From an uncultured Alphaproteobacteria bacterium (lineage in GTDB: Bacteria; Pseudomonadota; Alphaproteobacteria; Rhizobiales; Aestuariivirgaceae): DNA of 64,000 bases. A model generated the notes under the pieces. The model was not told the DNA's origin, did no database searches, and saw only the letters and a list, made by a program, of their open reading frames with translations. Every line of letters starts with the position of its first letter. Positions within the stretch are counted from its first letter, which is position 1. Shown piece after piece: positions 18,390 to 27,399 of the stretch. Where the stretch lies: assembly GCA_945957365.1 (NCBI GenBank), contig CAMFKI010000016.1, positions 1 through 64,000 of the forward strand. The letters are read 5' to 3'. A program made the position numbers and the translations under genes.

Positions 18390-19325
18390 ATGACCATCGC
18401 CCAGGACAGCGCGGACCCGAAGCCCGCCTCCCGCTCGCTGAGCAGCGCCGAAATCGGCGTGCTGCTGGCCATCGGCGCGCATCTCGTCTGGGGTGGCATG
18501 GCGGTCTATTTCGGCCAGATCCGCTACATTTCCCCCGTCGAGATCGCGGTCAACCGCGGCGTCTGGGCGCTGCCCATCGCGGCCGCCGTGGTCTGGTACA
18601 TGGGGCAGTGGGGCGATGTCTGGCGCGCCGTGAGGAACCCGAAGCATCTCGCCATCCTCACCCTCACGGCGGGCCTCATCGTCTTCAACTGGGGCTTCTA
18701 CGTCTGGTCGATCCAGGCCGGCCGCACGCTGGAATCGAGCCTCGGCTACTTCATCAACCCGCTCCTCAACGTGGTGATGGGCTATCTCTTCCTCGGCGAA
18801 CGCTTCACCATGCCCCAGAAGGTGGCACTCGCCATGGCCACCGTCGCGGTGCTGATCCAGACCTGGGCGCTGGGCCACGTGCCGTGGCTCGGCCTCATGC
18901 TCGCCTCCACCTTCTGCCTCTATGGCTTCCTGCGAAAGACCATCCCCGTTGGGCCCACCCAGGGCTTCCTCATCGAGACCGCCATCGTCACGCCGCCGCT
19001 GCTGCTGGCCGAATGGTGGCTGGTGTCGAAGGGCCAGGCGCATTTCGGCACCGATGCCTATTCCACCCTGATGCTGATGGGCTGCGGCGCCATGACGGCG
19101 GCGGCGCTCATCCTGTTCACCGCCTCGATCCGCCGCATCCGCTATTCGACCGCGGGCATCCTGCAATACATCTCGCCGTCGCTGGTCTTCCTGACAGCGG
19201 TGTTCATCTTCCACGAGCCGATGAGCCCGCTGAAGCTGTTCTCCTTCGTCATCATCTGGACGGCACTGGCCATCTTCTCGGCCGCCGCCATCCGCGACGA
19301 CTGGAAGCGCCGCAACGCCGCGTGA
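18390..19325 (+). CDS. rarD: EamA-family transporter RarD
   Basis: A 311-aa polytopic inner-membrane protein of the RarD branch of the DMT superfamily. After a 20-residue polar N-terminus there are about ten hydrophobic helices. HLVWGGMAVYFGQIRYISPVE, LNWGFYVWSIQAGR-type and GYFINPLLNVVMGYLFLGER motifs are typical of RarD (chloramphenicol-sensitive protein). The true substrate is unknown in the family. It ends 6 nt before the stop of the convergent LOG gene. Confidence 0.9.
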   Translation: MTIAQDSADPKPASRSLSSAEIGVLLAIGAHLVWGGMAVYFGQIRYISPVEIAVNRGVWALPIAAAVVWYMGQWGDVWRAVRNPKHLAILTLTAGLIVFNWGFYVWSIQAGRTLESSLGYFINPLLNVVMGYLFLGERFTMPQKVALAMATVAVLIQTWALGHVPWLGLMLASTFCLYGFLRKTIPVGPTQGFLIETAIVTPPLLLAEWWLVSKGQAHFGTDAYSTLMLMGCGAMTAAALILFTASIRRIRYSTAGILQYISPSLVFLTAVFIFHEPMSPLKLFSFVIIWTALAIFSAAAIRDDWKRRNAA

Positions 19326-19331
19326 GCCCGC

Positions 19332-19931
19332 TCACATCTTGTTGAGCAGCGGCTGCACCGGCACCAGCTCGGGCGTCGACTTGAGGCGGTGCTCGAAGGC
19401 CGGCACCACGTCCTCGGCATGCTTCACGACATCCATTCCGAACTCCAGCCCCTCGCGGATGAAGCGCTCGGCCCGCATGTGGTCGAACAGCGTCACCAGC
19501 GGCGCCCAGTAGTTCTCGATGTTGCACAGGATGATCGGCTTCTTGTGCTGGCCGAGCTGCGCCCAGGTCGAGATCTCGGCGAGTTCTTCCAGCGTGCCGA
19601 GGCCGCCGGGCAGGGCCACGAAGCCGGAGGACCGCGCGAACATCGTCATCTTGCGCTCGTGCATGTCGGCGGTGACGACGAGCTCGTTCACATCGGTCAG
19701 CATGCGTTCGCGGTTGGCCAGGAACTCGGGGATGATGCCGGTCACGTGGCCGCTGTTCTCGAGCACCGAGCGTGCCACCTCTCCCATCAACCCAAGGCTG
19801 CCGCCGCCATAGACCAGCCCGATCCCGGCATCGGCCATGGCTTTCCCGAGCGTCCGTGCCGCGGCCATATAGGCCGGATTCCGGCCATTGCCGGAACCGC
19901 AGTAGACGCAGAGTTTACGGGAAGGACTCAT
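19332..19931 (-). CDS. LOG-family nucleoside-monophosphate phosphoribohydrolase
   Basis: The 199-aa protein has the Rossmann-like LOG fold with YGGGSLGLMG (41-50) and the signature PGGLGTLEE (108-116), plus ERKMTMF upstream. Family members cleave N6-modified AMP (cytokinin monophosphates) or AMP to ribose 5-phosphate and a free base; bacterial physiological roles vary. The ATG at 19931 has GGAG 7 nt upstream. An enormous open frame continues upstream antisense to the LysM gene but is not coding. It is divergent from the LysM gene over 168 nt. Confidence 0.93.
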   Translation of the reverse strand: MSPSRKLCVYCGSGNGRNPAYMAAARTLGKAMADAGIGLVYGGGSLGLMGEVARSVLENSGHVTGIIPEFLANRERMLTDVNELVVTADMHERKMTMFARSSGFVALPGGLGTLEELAEISTWAQLGQHKKPIILCNIENYWAPLVTLFDHMRAERFIREGLEFGMDVVKHAEDVVPAFEHRLKSTPELVPVQPLLNKM

Positions 19932-20044
19932 GAAGGATCTCCTGAACTGGGCGAATCGCGTGGTTAAACCCCGGTATGGGCCGGAATTTCCCTTCGCAAA
20001 TCTTTGCCTAAATTGGAACAGCGGCTTATGAAGGGCAATCAAAG

Positions 20045-20076
20045 CGCCCTTCGCGGGCAAAATCCGCCCTTCGCGG
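20045..20076 (+). repeat. Tandem 12-bp repeat before the LysM gene
   Basis: CGCCCTTCGCGG occurs at 20045-20056 and again at 20065-20076, a 20-bp period. The first copy can form a small GCCC-loop-GGGC hairpin. It lies about 25 nt upstream of the LysM gene start. Significance unknown. Confidence 0.4.
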
Positions 20077-20099
20077 CAAGTCATTGGGAACGGCAAGAC

Positions 20100-21602
20100 A
20101 TGCAGAACAAGACTCCGATCGTGGTGCTCACGGGCCTCGGCATCGTGGCGGCGGCAGCCGTCGCCGGCCTGACGCGGGACCAGTGGATGGGCCACAAGGC
20201 CGAGGTGGTGGCCAGCGCCACCCAGCCCGCCCCGGCGGAGCCTGCAAAGACCCCCGATCAGCCGGCCCCTGCCGCCCAGCAGCCCGCAGCCTCCGCCACG
20301 GCGTCGCAGCCTGCGCCGGCCGCGCCCGCAGCCCAGACGGCAACCGATGCGACCGCGCCCGCCCAGCCCACGGCACCGGCGGCTGATGCCACTGCACCCG
20401 CCCAGCCCGCCGCCGAACCGCCCAAGGCCGACACCAGCCAGCAGACGGCTTCGGCCCAGCCCGCCACCCAGCAGCCCGCCACCCCGGCGGCGAGCAATGC
20501 CGAAGCCACGCCGAAGGTTCCGGCCTTCGACACGGTCCGCGTCGAAAAGACCGGCGAGGCGGTGATCGCCGGCACCGCCCGGGCCGGCGATGACGTCGTC
20601 GTCAAGCTCGACGGCAAGGTGATCGGCGAAACCACCGCCAACAGCAGCGGCGCCTTCGTCGTGGTGCCGGACAATCCGCTGCCCGCCGGCAGCGGCGCCC
20701 TGACGCTCGAGGCCAAGGGCAAGGCCGACGCCGCACCCACCGCCTCCGACCAGAGCGTGGCGGTCATCGTGCCCGCGGCCGACCAGCCGCAGGAGGCGCT
20801 CGTGGCCGTGGTCAGCCCCGACCAGCCAACCAAGGTGCTGCAGAAGCCCGAGACCAAGCCCGCCACCACCACAGCTGTGCCTGCCACGGCGGCCAGCACC
20901 GCCGAAAAGCCCGCCAAGCTCGTGTCCATCGATGCCGTCGATTATAATCCGACCGGCAACATCGTGTTCTCCGGCCAGGGCAATGACGGCAACACGGCGC
21001 GCGTCTACATCGACAACAACTTCATCGGCGACGCGCCGGTGGGGGCTGACGGCCACTGGTCCTTCTCGGCCACCGCCCAGGTCACGCCGGGCGTGCACAC
21101 GCTGCGGGTGGATGGCCTGGATTCCGCCGGCAAGGTGCTGAACCGGGTCGAGGTGCCGTTCTTCCGCGAACAGCAGAACAAGGTGGTGGCTTCCGCCACC
21201 GACACCACCAAGACGCCGGACGCCACCAAGGCTCCGGACACCACCGCCGCGGGTCAGGCCGCCCCATCCGGCCAGACGGCGGCCGCCACCCCCGCCACCC
21301 AGGACCAGACGGCGCCGGCCAGCGGCCAGAATGCAACCCCCGGGCAGGCGGCGGCCCCCAAGGAAGGCCGCGTCGTCATCCAGCCCGGCAACAACCTGTG
21401 GCGCATCTCCCGCGTGCTTTATGGCAACGGCGCCAAGTTCACCACGCTCTACGAAGCCAACAAGGACCAGATCCGCAACCCGAACCTGATCTATCCGGGC
21501 CAGATCTTCCGCACCCCCGACGTGGCAAGCAAGGCCGGAACCGTGGATCCCAACCGCCGCGACCCGCTGAAGCCCGAAGAGAACGCCGCGACCGGCCAGT
21601 AG
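20100..21602 (+). CDS. LysM domain protein with Ala/Pro-rich region and Ig-like domains
   Basis: A 500-aa protein. An N-terminal hydrophobic stretch (about 6-22, IVVLTGLGIVAAAAVAGL) looks like an uncleaved anchor or signal. It is followed by a long low-complexity Ala/Pro/Gln region (about 36-140), two beta-rich Ig-like/adhesion segments (about 145-225 and 275-345, each with VxxDGxxIG- or DNNFIGDAPV-type strands), a second low-complexity linker and a C-terminal LysM domain (about 420-470). It is probably a periplasmic peptidoglycan-binding protein. The ATG at 20100 follows GGCAAG; a longer frame to 20004 runs through the tandem repeat. It lies 44 nt before the ABC exporter. Confidence 0.85.
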   Translation: MQNKTPIVVLTGLGIVAAAAVAGLTRDQWMGHKAEVVASATQPAPAEPAKTPDQPAPAAQQPAASATASQPAPAAPAAQTATDATAPAQPTAPAADATAPAQPAAEPPKADTSQQTASAQPATQQPATPAASNAEATPKVPAFDTVRVEKTGEAVIAGTARAGDDVVVKLDGKVIGETTANSSGAFVVVPDNPLPAGSGALTLEAKGKADAAPTASDQSVAVIVPAADQPQEALVAVVSPDQPTKVLQKPETKPATTTAVPATAASTAEKPAKLVSIDAVDYNPTGNIVFSGQGNDGNTARVYIDNNFIGDAPVGADGHWSFSATAQVTPGVHTLRVDGLDSAGKVLNRVEVPFFREQQNKVVASATDTTKTPDATKAPDTTAAGQAAPSGQTAAATPATQDQTAPASGQNATPGQAAAPKEGRVVIQPGNNLWRISRVLYGNGAKFTTLYEANKDQIRNPNLIYPGQIFRTPDVASKAGTVDPNRRDPLKPEENAATGQ

Positions 21603-21646
21603 TTTCCGCTTCGCTTGGCGGCTCAAGGTTCCTATATGCAGGGCCC

Positions 21647-23560
21647 ATGAGCCGCAAGACGCCCCCCAGCACAGACGCCGCAATTCCCGCCGATGGTGAC
21701 GAATGGACCATCCTGCGGGACATGCTTCCCTATCTCTGGCCCGCCGGCCATCCGGGGCTGAAGCTCCGCGTGGTGCTGGCGCTGGTGGCGCTGGTGCTCT
21801 CCAAGGTCGTCACCGTGGCGACGCCCTATGCCTTCAAATATGCAACCGACGCGCTGTCGGGCAAGTCGGATGCCGCCACCACCGCGATCACCGTCGTGGT
21901 CTTCCTGGTGCTCGCCTATGGCCTCGGCCGCATCATGATGGTGGTGCTGGCGCAGATCCGCGATGCGATCTTCGCCAAGGTGTCGCAGCGCGCGGTGCGC
22001 GAACTCGCGGTGCGCACCTTCCGCCACCTGCACATGCTGTCGCTCAAGTTCCATCTCGAGCGCCGCACCGGCGGCCTGTCGCGCATCGTGTCGCGCGGCA
22101 CCATGGGCATCGACACGGTGCTGCGCTTCTCGCTGTTCAACACCTTCCCCACGCTGCTCGAAATCGCCTTCGTCACCGGCATCCTCGCCTGGTCCTATGG
22201 CTGGCTCTATGCCGCGGTGATCATGGTCACAGTGGTGGCCTATATCTGGTTCACCTATGCCGCCACCGAATGGCGCATCAACATCCGCCGCGACATGAAC
22301 GCCGCCGACACCGATGCCAACACCAAGGCGGTGGACAGCCTTCTGAACTTCGAGACGGTGAAGTATTTCGGCAACGAAGAGCATGAGGTGAAGCGCTACG
22401 CCCGCTCGATGGAAACCTACGAGGTGGCCGCCATCAAGACCTGGGAGTCGCTTTCGGTTCTCAACGCCGGCCAGGCCGTCGTCTATTCCATCGGCCTCAC
22501 CGTCATCATGGTGATGTCGGCGCTCTCGGTCCGGGCCGGGCACAGCTCGGTCGGCGACTTCGTCATGATCAACGCGCTGATGATCCAGCTCTACATGCCG
22601 CTCAACTTCATCGGCTCCTCCTACCGCGAGATCAAGCAGGGCCTGATCGACGTCGAGCAGATGTTCACGCTGCTCAAGGTCAATGCCGAGATCAAGGACA
22701 CGCCGGGTGCGAAGCCGCTGCAGGTTGGGCCCGCCGAAGTCGTGTTCGAGAATGTCAGCTTCGCCTATGATGCGGACCGCCCGATCCTCAAGAACCTCTC
22801 GCTGCGCGTGCCCTCGGGCAAGACGGTGGCCATCGTCGGGCCGTCGGGCGCGGGCAAGTCGACGATCTCGCGGCTGCTCTACCGCTTCTACGACGTGAAC
22901 GGCGGCCGCATCCTGGTCGACGGCCAGGACATCGCGGACGTCACCCAGACCTCGCTGCGCGCCGCCATCGGCATGGTGCCGCAGGACACCGTGCTGTTCA
23001 ACGACACGATCCGCTACAACATCCGCTACGGCCGCCCCGATGCCACCGACGCCGAGGTCGTCGAGGCCGCCCGCATGGCGCAGATCCATGATTTCGTGAT
23101 GAGCCTGCCCAAGGGCTACGACTCGCTCGTCGGCGAGCGCGGCCTCAAGCTGTCGGGCGGAGAGAAGCAGCGCGTGTCGATCGCCCGGACCATTCTCAAG
23201 GGTCCGCCGATCCTCATCCTCGACGAAGCCACCTCGGCCCTCGACAGCTTCACCGAACAGCAGATCCAAACGGCGCTCAAGAAGGTGTCGGAGAACCGCA
23301 CCACGCTGGTCATCGCGCATCGCCTCTCGACCGTGGTCGATGCCGACGAGATCATCGTGCTGGAGCGCGGCCAGGTGGCCGAGCGCGGCACCCATGACGA
23401 GCTCCTCGCCGAGAACGGCATCTATGCCGCCATGTGGAACCGCCAGCGCCAGGCCGAGCAGGCGCGCGAGATCCTCAAGGAAGCCGAGGACGAGGCCGAT
23501 CTCGTCATCGGGCTGAAGGACCACGCCGCCCGGAAGGCCGCCACCAGCTTCACGCCGTGA
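21647..23560 (+). CDS. ABC exporter, ATM1/HMT1-type (fused permease-ATPase)
   Basis: The 637-aa half-transporter has six membrane helices in about residues 35-330 and an ATPase domain after 370. Walker A is GPSGAGKST, the signature LSGGEKQR, Walker B ILILDEATSALD and the switch histidine lies in IAHRLST. The membrane domain has the Atm1-class stretch NFETVKYFGNEEHE and LSVLNAGQAVVYSIGLT. Bacterial Atm1 homologues export glutathione conjugates or glutathione-metal complexes; yeast Atm1 is a mitochondrial exporter linked to iron-sulfur clusters. Length is close to the family norm. psd follows after 32 nt. Confidence 0.93.
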   Translation: MSRKTPPSTDAAIPADGDEWTILRDMLPYLWPAGHPGLKLRVVLALVALVLSKVVTVATPYAFKYATDALSGKSDAATTAITVVVFLVLAYGLGRIMMVVLAQIRDAIFAKVSQRAVRELAVRTFRHLHMLSLKFHLERRTGGLSRIVSRGTMGIDTVLRFSLFNTFPTLLEIAFVTGILAWSYGWLYAAVIMVTVVAYIWFTYAATEWRINIRRDMNAADTDANTKAVDSLLNFETVKYFGNEEHEVKRYARSMETYEVAAIKTWESLSVLNAGQAVVYSIGLTVIMVMSALSVRAGHSSVGDFVMINALMIQLYMPLNFIGSSYREIKQGLIDVEQMFTLLKVNAEIKDTPGAKPLQVGPAEVVFENVSFAYDADRPILKNLSLRVPSGKTVAIVGPSGAGKSTISRLLYRFYDVNGGRILVDGQDIADVTQTSLRAAIGMVPQDTVLFNDTIRYNIRYGRPDATDAEVVEAARMAQIHDFVMSLPKGYDSLVGERGLKLSGGEKQRVSIARTILKGPPILILDEATSALDSFTEQQIQTALKKVSENRTTLVIAHRLSTVVDADEIIVLERGQVAERGTHDELLAENGIYAAMWNRQRQAEQAREILKEAEDEADLVIGLKDHAARKAATSFTP

Positions 23561-23592
23561 CAAAGCCCCGTTAACTCGCTAGACGAAGCCCC

Positions 23593-24297
23593 ATGTCGAT
23601 CGCCAAATCCGTCTCCGAAGTCCTGGTCCCCATCCACAGGGAGGGCTACCGCTTCATCGCCATTTTCGCAGGCGTGACGCTGGTGCTGTTCTGGCTGCAT
23701 GCGGGCCCCCTGGCCTGGGCGGGCGTGCTGCTCACCCTGTGGTGCACCTACTTCTTCCGCGATCCCGAGCGCGTGACGCCGCTGCGCGACGGCCTCGTCA
23801 TCTCGCCGGCCGATGGCCGCATCAGCGCCATCGAGCAGGTGATCCCGCCGGTCGAACTCGATCTGGCGCGCGAGCCCGTCACCCGCATCTCGGTGTTCAT
23901 GAACGTCTTCGACGTGCATGTGAACCGCTCGCCCGTCGATGCCGTCATCCGCCGCATCGCCTATGTGCCCGGCCTCTTCGTCAACGCCGATCTCGACAAG
24001 GCCTCGCTCGACAACGAGCGTCAGGCCTTCACGCTGGAGCGCGCCAACGGCCAGCGCCTCGGCGTCGTCCAGATCGCGGGCCTCGTGGCCCGGCGCATCG
24101 TCAAGTTCGCCGGTGACGGCGAGCATCTGGTGGCCGGCCAGCGTTTCGGCCTCATCCGCTTCGGCAGCCGGGTGGATGTCTATCTGCCCAAGGGAGTCAC
24201 CGCGCTCGCCTGCATCGGCCAGCGCGCCGTCGCCGGCGAAACCGTGCTGGCGGACCTCGAGGCCCACGAGCCCGAGCGCCAGGGCCGCACCAGCTGA
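23593..24297 (+). CDS. psd: Phosphatidylserine decarboxylase proenzyme (short form)
   Basis: The 234-aa short-type (PSD-A) pyruvoyl enzyme makes phosphatidylethanolamine at the inner membrane. Hydrophobic segments lie at about residues 21-52. [15 protein letters not shown] and [13 protein letters not shown] are family motifs. The self-cleavage site is FGSR, between G191 and S192, where Ser becomes the pyruvoyl group. The stop overlaps the pssA start by one base (TGATG), so the two consecutive steps from CDP-diacylglycerol to PE are translationally coupled. Confidence 0.96.
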   Translation: MSIAKSVSEVLVPIHREGYRFIAIFAGVTLVLFWLHAGPLAWAGVLLTLWCTYFFRDPERVTPLRDGLVISPADGRISAIEQVIPPVELDLAREPVTRISVFMNVFDVHVNRSPVDAVIRRIAYVPGLFVNADLDKASLDNERQAFTLERANGQRLGVVQIAGLVARRIVKFAGDGEHLVAGQRFGLIRFGSRVDVYLPKGVTALACIGQRAVAGETVLADLEAHEPERQGRTS

Positions 24298-25118
24298 TGG
24301 AACAGGATCCCGACAGCAGCGACAAGGCCCTGGCCAGCGACCGCCAGCGCCGCTTCCGCGTGGTGCCGGTGCGCTATCTGCTGCCCAACATGATCACGCT
24401 GCTGGCGCTGTGCAGCGGCGTCACCGCCATCCGCTTCGCCTTCGAGGCGCGCTACGAGCTTGCGGTGGCGAGCGTCATGGTCGCGGTCATCCTCGATGCG
24501 GTGGACGGCCGCCTCGCCCGCCTGCTGAAGGGCACCTCGCGCTTCGGCGCCGAACTGGATTCGCTCGCCGACTTCGTGAATTTCGGCGTGGCGCCCGCCA
24601 TCCTGCTCTATGTCTGGTCGCTCAATTCGCTGCACACGCTGGGCTGGGTCATCGCCCTCGTGCTGGCCATCTGCTGCGCCCTGCGTCTGGCGCGCTTCAA
24701 CGTGGCGCTGGACGATCCCAACAAGCCCGCCTGGGCCAGCCGCTTCTTCACCGGCGCCCCGGCACCCGCCGGAGCCGGGCTGGCGCTGCTGCCGTTCTAC
24801 CTGGGCTTCCTCGGCATCATCAATGACGGCCATGGCTGGGCCATCATCGTCGGCATCTACGTCGTCTGCGTGGCACTGCTCATGGTCAGCCGAGTGCCCA
24901 CCTTCTCCGGCAAGCACCTGGGGCCCGTCCGCGGCGACATGGTGCTGCCCGTGCTCGGCCTCGCCGTGCTGGCCGTGGTGATGCTGTTCTCCTACCCCTG
25001 GGAGTTCCTGTCGATCGTCAGCATCGCCTATCTGGCGCTCATCCCGGTCAGCGTGCGCGCGCAGCGCCGGCTGGCCGCGGCCGATGCCCGCCGCGCGGCC
25101 GGCCTTCCCGCCCCCTAG
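24297..25118 (+). CDS. pssA: CDP-diacylglycerol--serine O-phosphatidyltransferase
   Basis: A 273-aa integral membrane enzyme that makes phosphatidylserine. The CDP-alcohol phosphotransferase motif DGx2ARx8Gx3Dx3D is complete in DAVDGRLARLLKG followed by GAELDSLAD. About eight hydrophobic segments follow the pattern of Bacillus-type (class II) PssA. It is coupled to psd upstream. The stop TAG shares bases with the stop of the convergent S8 protease gene, so there is no intergenic terminator. Confidence 0.95.
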   Translation: MEQDPDSSDKALASDRQRRFRVVPVRYLLPNMITLLALCSGVTAIRFAFEARYELAVASVMVAVILDAVDGRLARLLKGTSRFGAELDSLADFVNFGVAPAILLYVWSLNSLHTLGWVIALVLAICCALRLARFNVALDDPNKPAWASRFFTGAPAPAGAGLALLPFYLGFLGIINDGHGWAIIVGIYVVCVALLMVSRVPTFSGKHLGPVRGDMVLPVLGLAVLAVVMLFSYPWEFLSIVSIAYLALIPVSVRAQRRLAAADARRAAGLPAP

Positions 25119-27295
25119 TTGAAACTCGCCGTCACTGCAGAAGGGCCCCGCAGCTTCATCGTGCAAACGGACTTTCGTCCCCGGCAGATGCCTTGCCATC
25201 CCGTGAACAGCTTGCCCGCCGCCGGACGCGCCGTCAGGCTGACGGCGCTGCCGGCGGGCAGCGGATAGGAACAGCTCGCGCTGCAATTGCTGCTCGCACC
25301 CTGCACACCGACATCCACGCCGCCGCCCGCAGTTCCTCCGATGCTCACGTTCAGCGGATAGACGGGCAGGCGCGTGAAGGTGGCGGTCACCGATTTCGCC
25401 GCGGTGAGGCGCACGAGGCAGGTGGCCTTTCGGCCGATGCAGCCGCCTGACCACGACGCGAACAGCATGCCAGAGGCCGGCGTGGCGGTGAGCTTCACCA
25501 TCGCACCCTTGCCGAAGGACGCCACACAGCTGCTGGCGCAAACCGTCGCGGCGCCGTCACCCAGCACCGACACGGTGCCCGTGCCGCTTCCCTGCAGCGT
25601 CAGCGACAATTGCTGCGGCGCCCCGCTGGACTGCTTGTAGAAGGTCGCGCGCACAGTGTGGCTGGCGGTCATCGTCACACTGCAGGATCCGGCGCCGCTG
25701 CAATCCCCGGTCCAGCCGCCGAACACCATGTTCGTGTCGGGCGTCGCCACCAGCGTCACCTCTGTGCCGGAGCTGTATCTGCTGCGGCAGCTCGCGCTGC
25801 AGCTGGCCCGGCTGCCGGCGGGCGAGAAGGTCACGACGCCGTGGCCGTTCCCGGCAATGGTGAGCCCGATTGCCGGCGCGGTGCCGGCGACGAACTGGTC
25901 GGTCGCGGCCTTCACGTCGATGCGTGGCGTGACCACGCCGTTGCGGTCGTCGGTGACCGGTGTTCCGGTGCGGCGCAGGGCTGCGACGATCTCGTCGGCG
26001 GAGGCGTCCGGCGCCTTGTCGCGGATCACCGCGATGGCGCCCGCCACGTGCGGCGCCGCCATCGAAGTGCCGTGTAACACCTTGTAGCCGCCGCCCGGAA
26101 CGGACGAATTGATTGGCGATCCCGGCGCCAGCAGCGTCAGGATGGGCGCCGAGTTGGAGTAGCAGGCCACCTTGTCGACGGCCGTCGAAGCGCCCAGGCA
26201 GGTGCCCCATGACTGGTCCGACACCGAACCGACGCTGACGGCGGTCGAAATGCAGGCGGGAAAGGAAATCGCGGACGTGTTGGAGTCATTGCCGCTGGCG
26301 ATGACCGAGACGATTCCCGCCGCACGCAGCTGCGCGATCTGGGCGGTGAAGGCGGGTTGCAGCCCGTCGCAATACGAACCGGATGACAAGGTGGTGGAAC
26401 CCAGGCTCATGTTGACGGCCGCAATGTCGTAGTCGTTTCGGAGATCGAAAACGTGCTCCAGGGCCTTGAGGACATCGCTCATGGAGCCATTCATGCTGCC
26501 GCCGGCCGACCCGTTGAACACCCGGATGGATATCAGGCCCGCCGACGGTGCCACGCCGGCGAAGCTGGGCGACAGATAGCCCACCGCGATGCCGGCCACG
26601 TGGGTCCCGTGCCGGCAGTCGGCGGCCTTGCAGGGCAGGCCGGAATCGCTGGCGGTCGAACTCCCCTGGCCACCCGGGCAATCGCTCGCGTAACACGCCT
26701 CGGAGACCACCTTGCCCGCGAGGAAGGGGTGGTTCTTGTCCACGCCGCTGTCGATGATGGCGATCACCTGGTCGTGCCCCGAATAGCCCTGCGCCCAGGC
26801 CTCCGGCGCCCGGATCAGCGGCACGGAGACGGAGAGGCTGGGCTTCATCTCCAGGTCGGGCGTCAGGCTCAGCACGGCGGGGTCCGCCGCCAGCCGGTCG
26901 AGTTCGGCGGGCGTCACGTCGAGGGCCATGAACGGGATCGAGTCGAAGGCGCGGTAGTGCAGAGGGGCCCGGGCAATCGCGGCGGCAAAGCGGTCGCGCA
27001 GCGTGGTGGCGGCGGTGGCGATCTCGCGGGTCTGCTGGCGGGCTTCGGCGACACTGAGGCTCGCTGCGGGGGCGAAGGGCACCCGGAACCCGACGATCAC
27101 CCGCACGCTGCCCGACTTCACGGCCGCCGCGCGCAGGGCCTGGACCGTCGACGAGGCACGCAGGGCGGTGGCGGACAGGCCCGAAGCCGTGACGGGCTGG
27201 CCGTCGGCCGGGAGCAGCACCCGTTCGGCGGCGGAGAGCGTGGCCAGCGGCCAGAAAACCCCGAAAAATATGACGATCCAGCGCAAAAATGGCAT
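25115..27295 (-). CDS. Secreted subtilisin-like S8 serine protease with three C-terminal repeats
   Basis: The 726-aa protein begins with a Sec signal (MPFLRWIVIFFGVFWPLATL, cleavage near LSA-AE, residue 22). An inhibitor-I9-like propeptide (about 63-150) is followed by the S8 catalytic domain with D182, H229, N336 and S411 (HGTSMAAPHVAGA), all present. After residue 475 come three repeats of about 80 residues. Each ends in a GWxGxCxGxxxCxVxM...VxATF pattern and carries a CxxxC pair earlier, like bacterial InlB-B/Listeria-Bacteroides repeats with disulfides. No membrane anchor is seen, so it is probably periplasmic or exported. The start is at ATG 27295 because upstream codons precede a hairpin. 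Confidence 0.92.
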   Translation of the reverse strand: MPFLRWIVIFFGVFWPLATLSAAERVLLPADGQPVTASGLSATALRASSTVQALRAAAVKSGSVRVIVGFRVPFAPAASLSVAEARQQTREIATAATTLRDRFAAAIARAPLHYRAFDSIPFMALDVTPAELDRLAADPAVLSLTPDLEMKPSLSVSVPLIRAPEAWAQGYSGHDQVIAIIDSGVDKNHPFLAGKVVSEACYASDCPGGQGSSTASDSGLPCKAADCRHGTHVAGIAVGYLSPSFAGVAPSAGLISIRVFNGSAGGSMNGSMSDVLKALEHVFDLRNDYDIAAVNMSLGSTTLSSGSYCDGLQPAFTAQIAQLRAAGIVSVIASGNDSNTSAISFPACISTAVSVGSVSDQSWGTCLGASTAVDKVACYSNSAPILTLLAPGSPINSSVPGGGYKVLHGTSMAAPHVAGAIAVIRDKAPDASADEIVAALRRTGTPVTDDRNGVVTPRIDVKAATDQFVAGTAPAIGLTIAGNGHGVVTFSPAGSRASCSASCRSRYSSGTEVTLVATPDTNMVFGGWTGDCSGAGSCSVTMTASHTVRATFYKQSSGAPQQLSLTLQGSGTGTVSVLGDGAATVCASSCVASFGKGAMVKLTATPASGMLFASWSGGCIGRKATCLVRLTAAKSVTATFTRLPVYPLNVSIGGTAGGGVDVGVQGASSNCSASCSYPLPAGSAVSLTARPAAGKLFTGWQGICRGRKSVCTMKLRGPSAVTASFN

Positions 27296-27306
27296 ATTAT
27301 GCACAT

Positions 27307-27325
27307 GAAGGTAGTGTTTACCTTC
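27307..27325 (-). promoter_or_regulatory. Inverted repeat just upstream of the S8 protease start
   Basis: GAAGGTA (27307-27313) and TACCTTC (27319-27325) form a perfect 7-bp inverted repeat with a 5-nt spacer, 12 nt before the protease ATG. The surrounding 27280-27385 is markedly AT-richer than the rest of the window. It could be an operator or a leader hairpin. Confidence 0.4.
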
Positions 27326-27399
27326 CTCAGGTAGCATCAGGTCGAGCAACTTTCAAGGGAAAAATTCACCAAATGTGAATATTCTTCCCCGCCGGCCCC

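Noticed and set aside
20100..21602. Reading the Ala/Pro/Gln-rich regions of the LysM protein as a tandem DNA repeat or surface adhesin
   Set aside because: The codons vary and no exact unit is repeated; the stretch is low-complexity linker typical of periplasm-spanning proteins.
19932..21683. Long open extension upstream of the LOG gene, antisense to the LysM gene
   Set aside because: Gly-rich low-complexity translation mirrors the Ala/Pro-rich LysM protein. A good ribosome binding site supports the LOG start at 19931.
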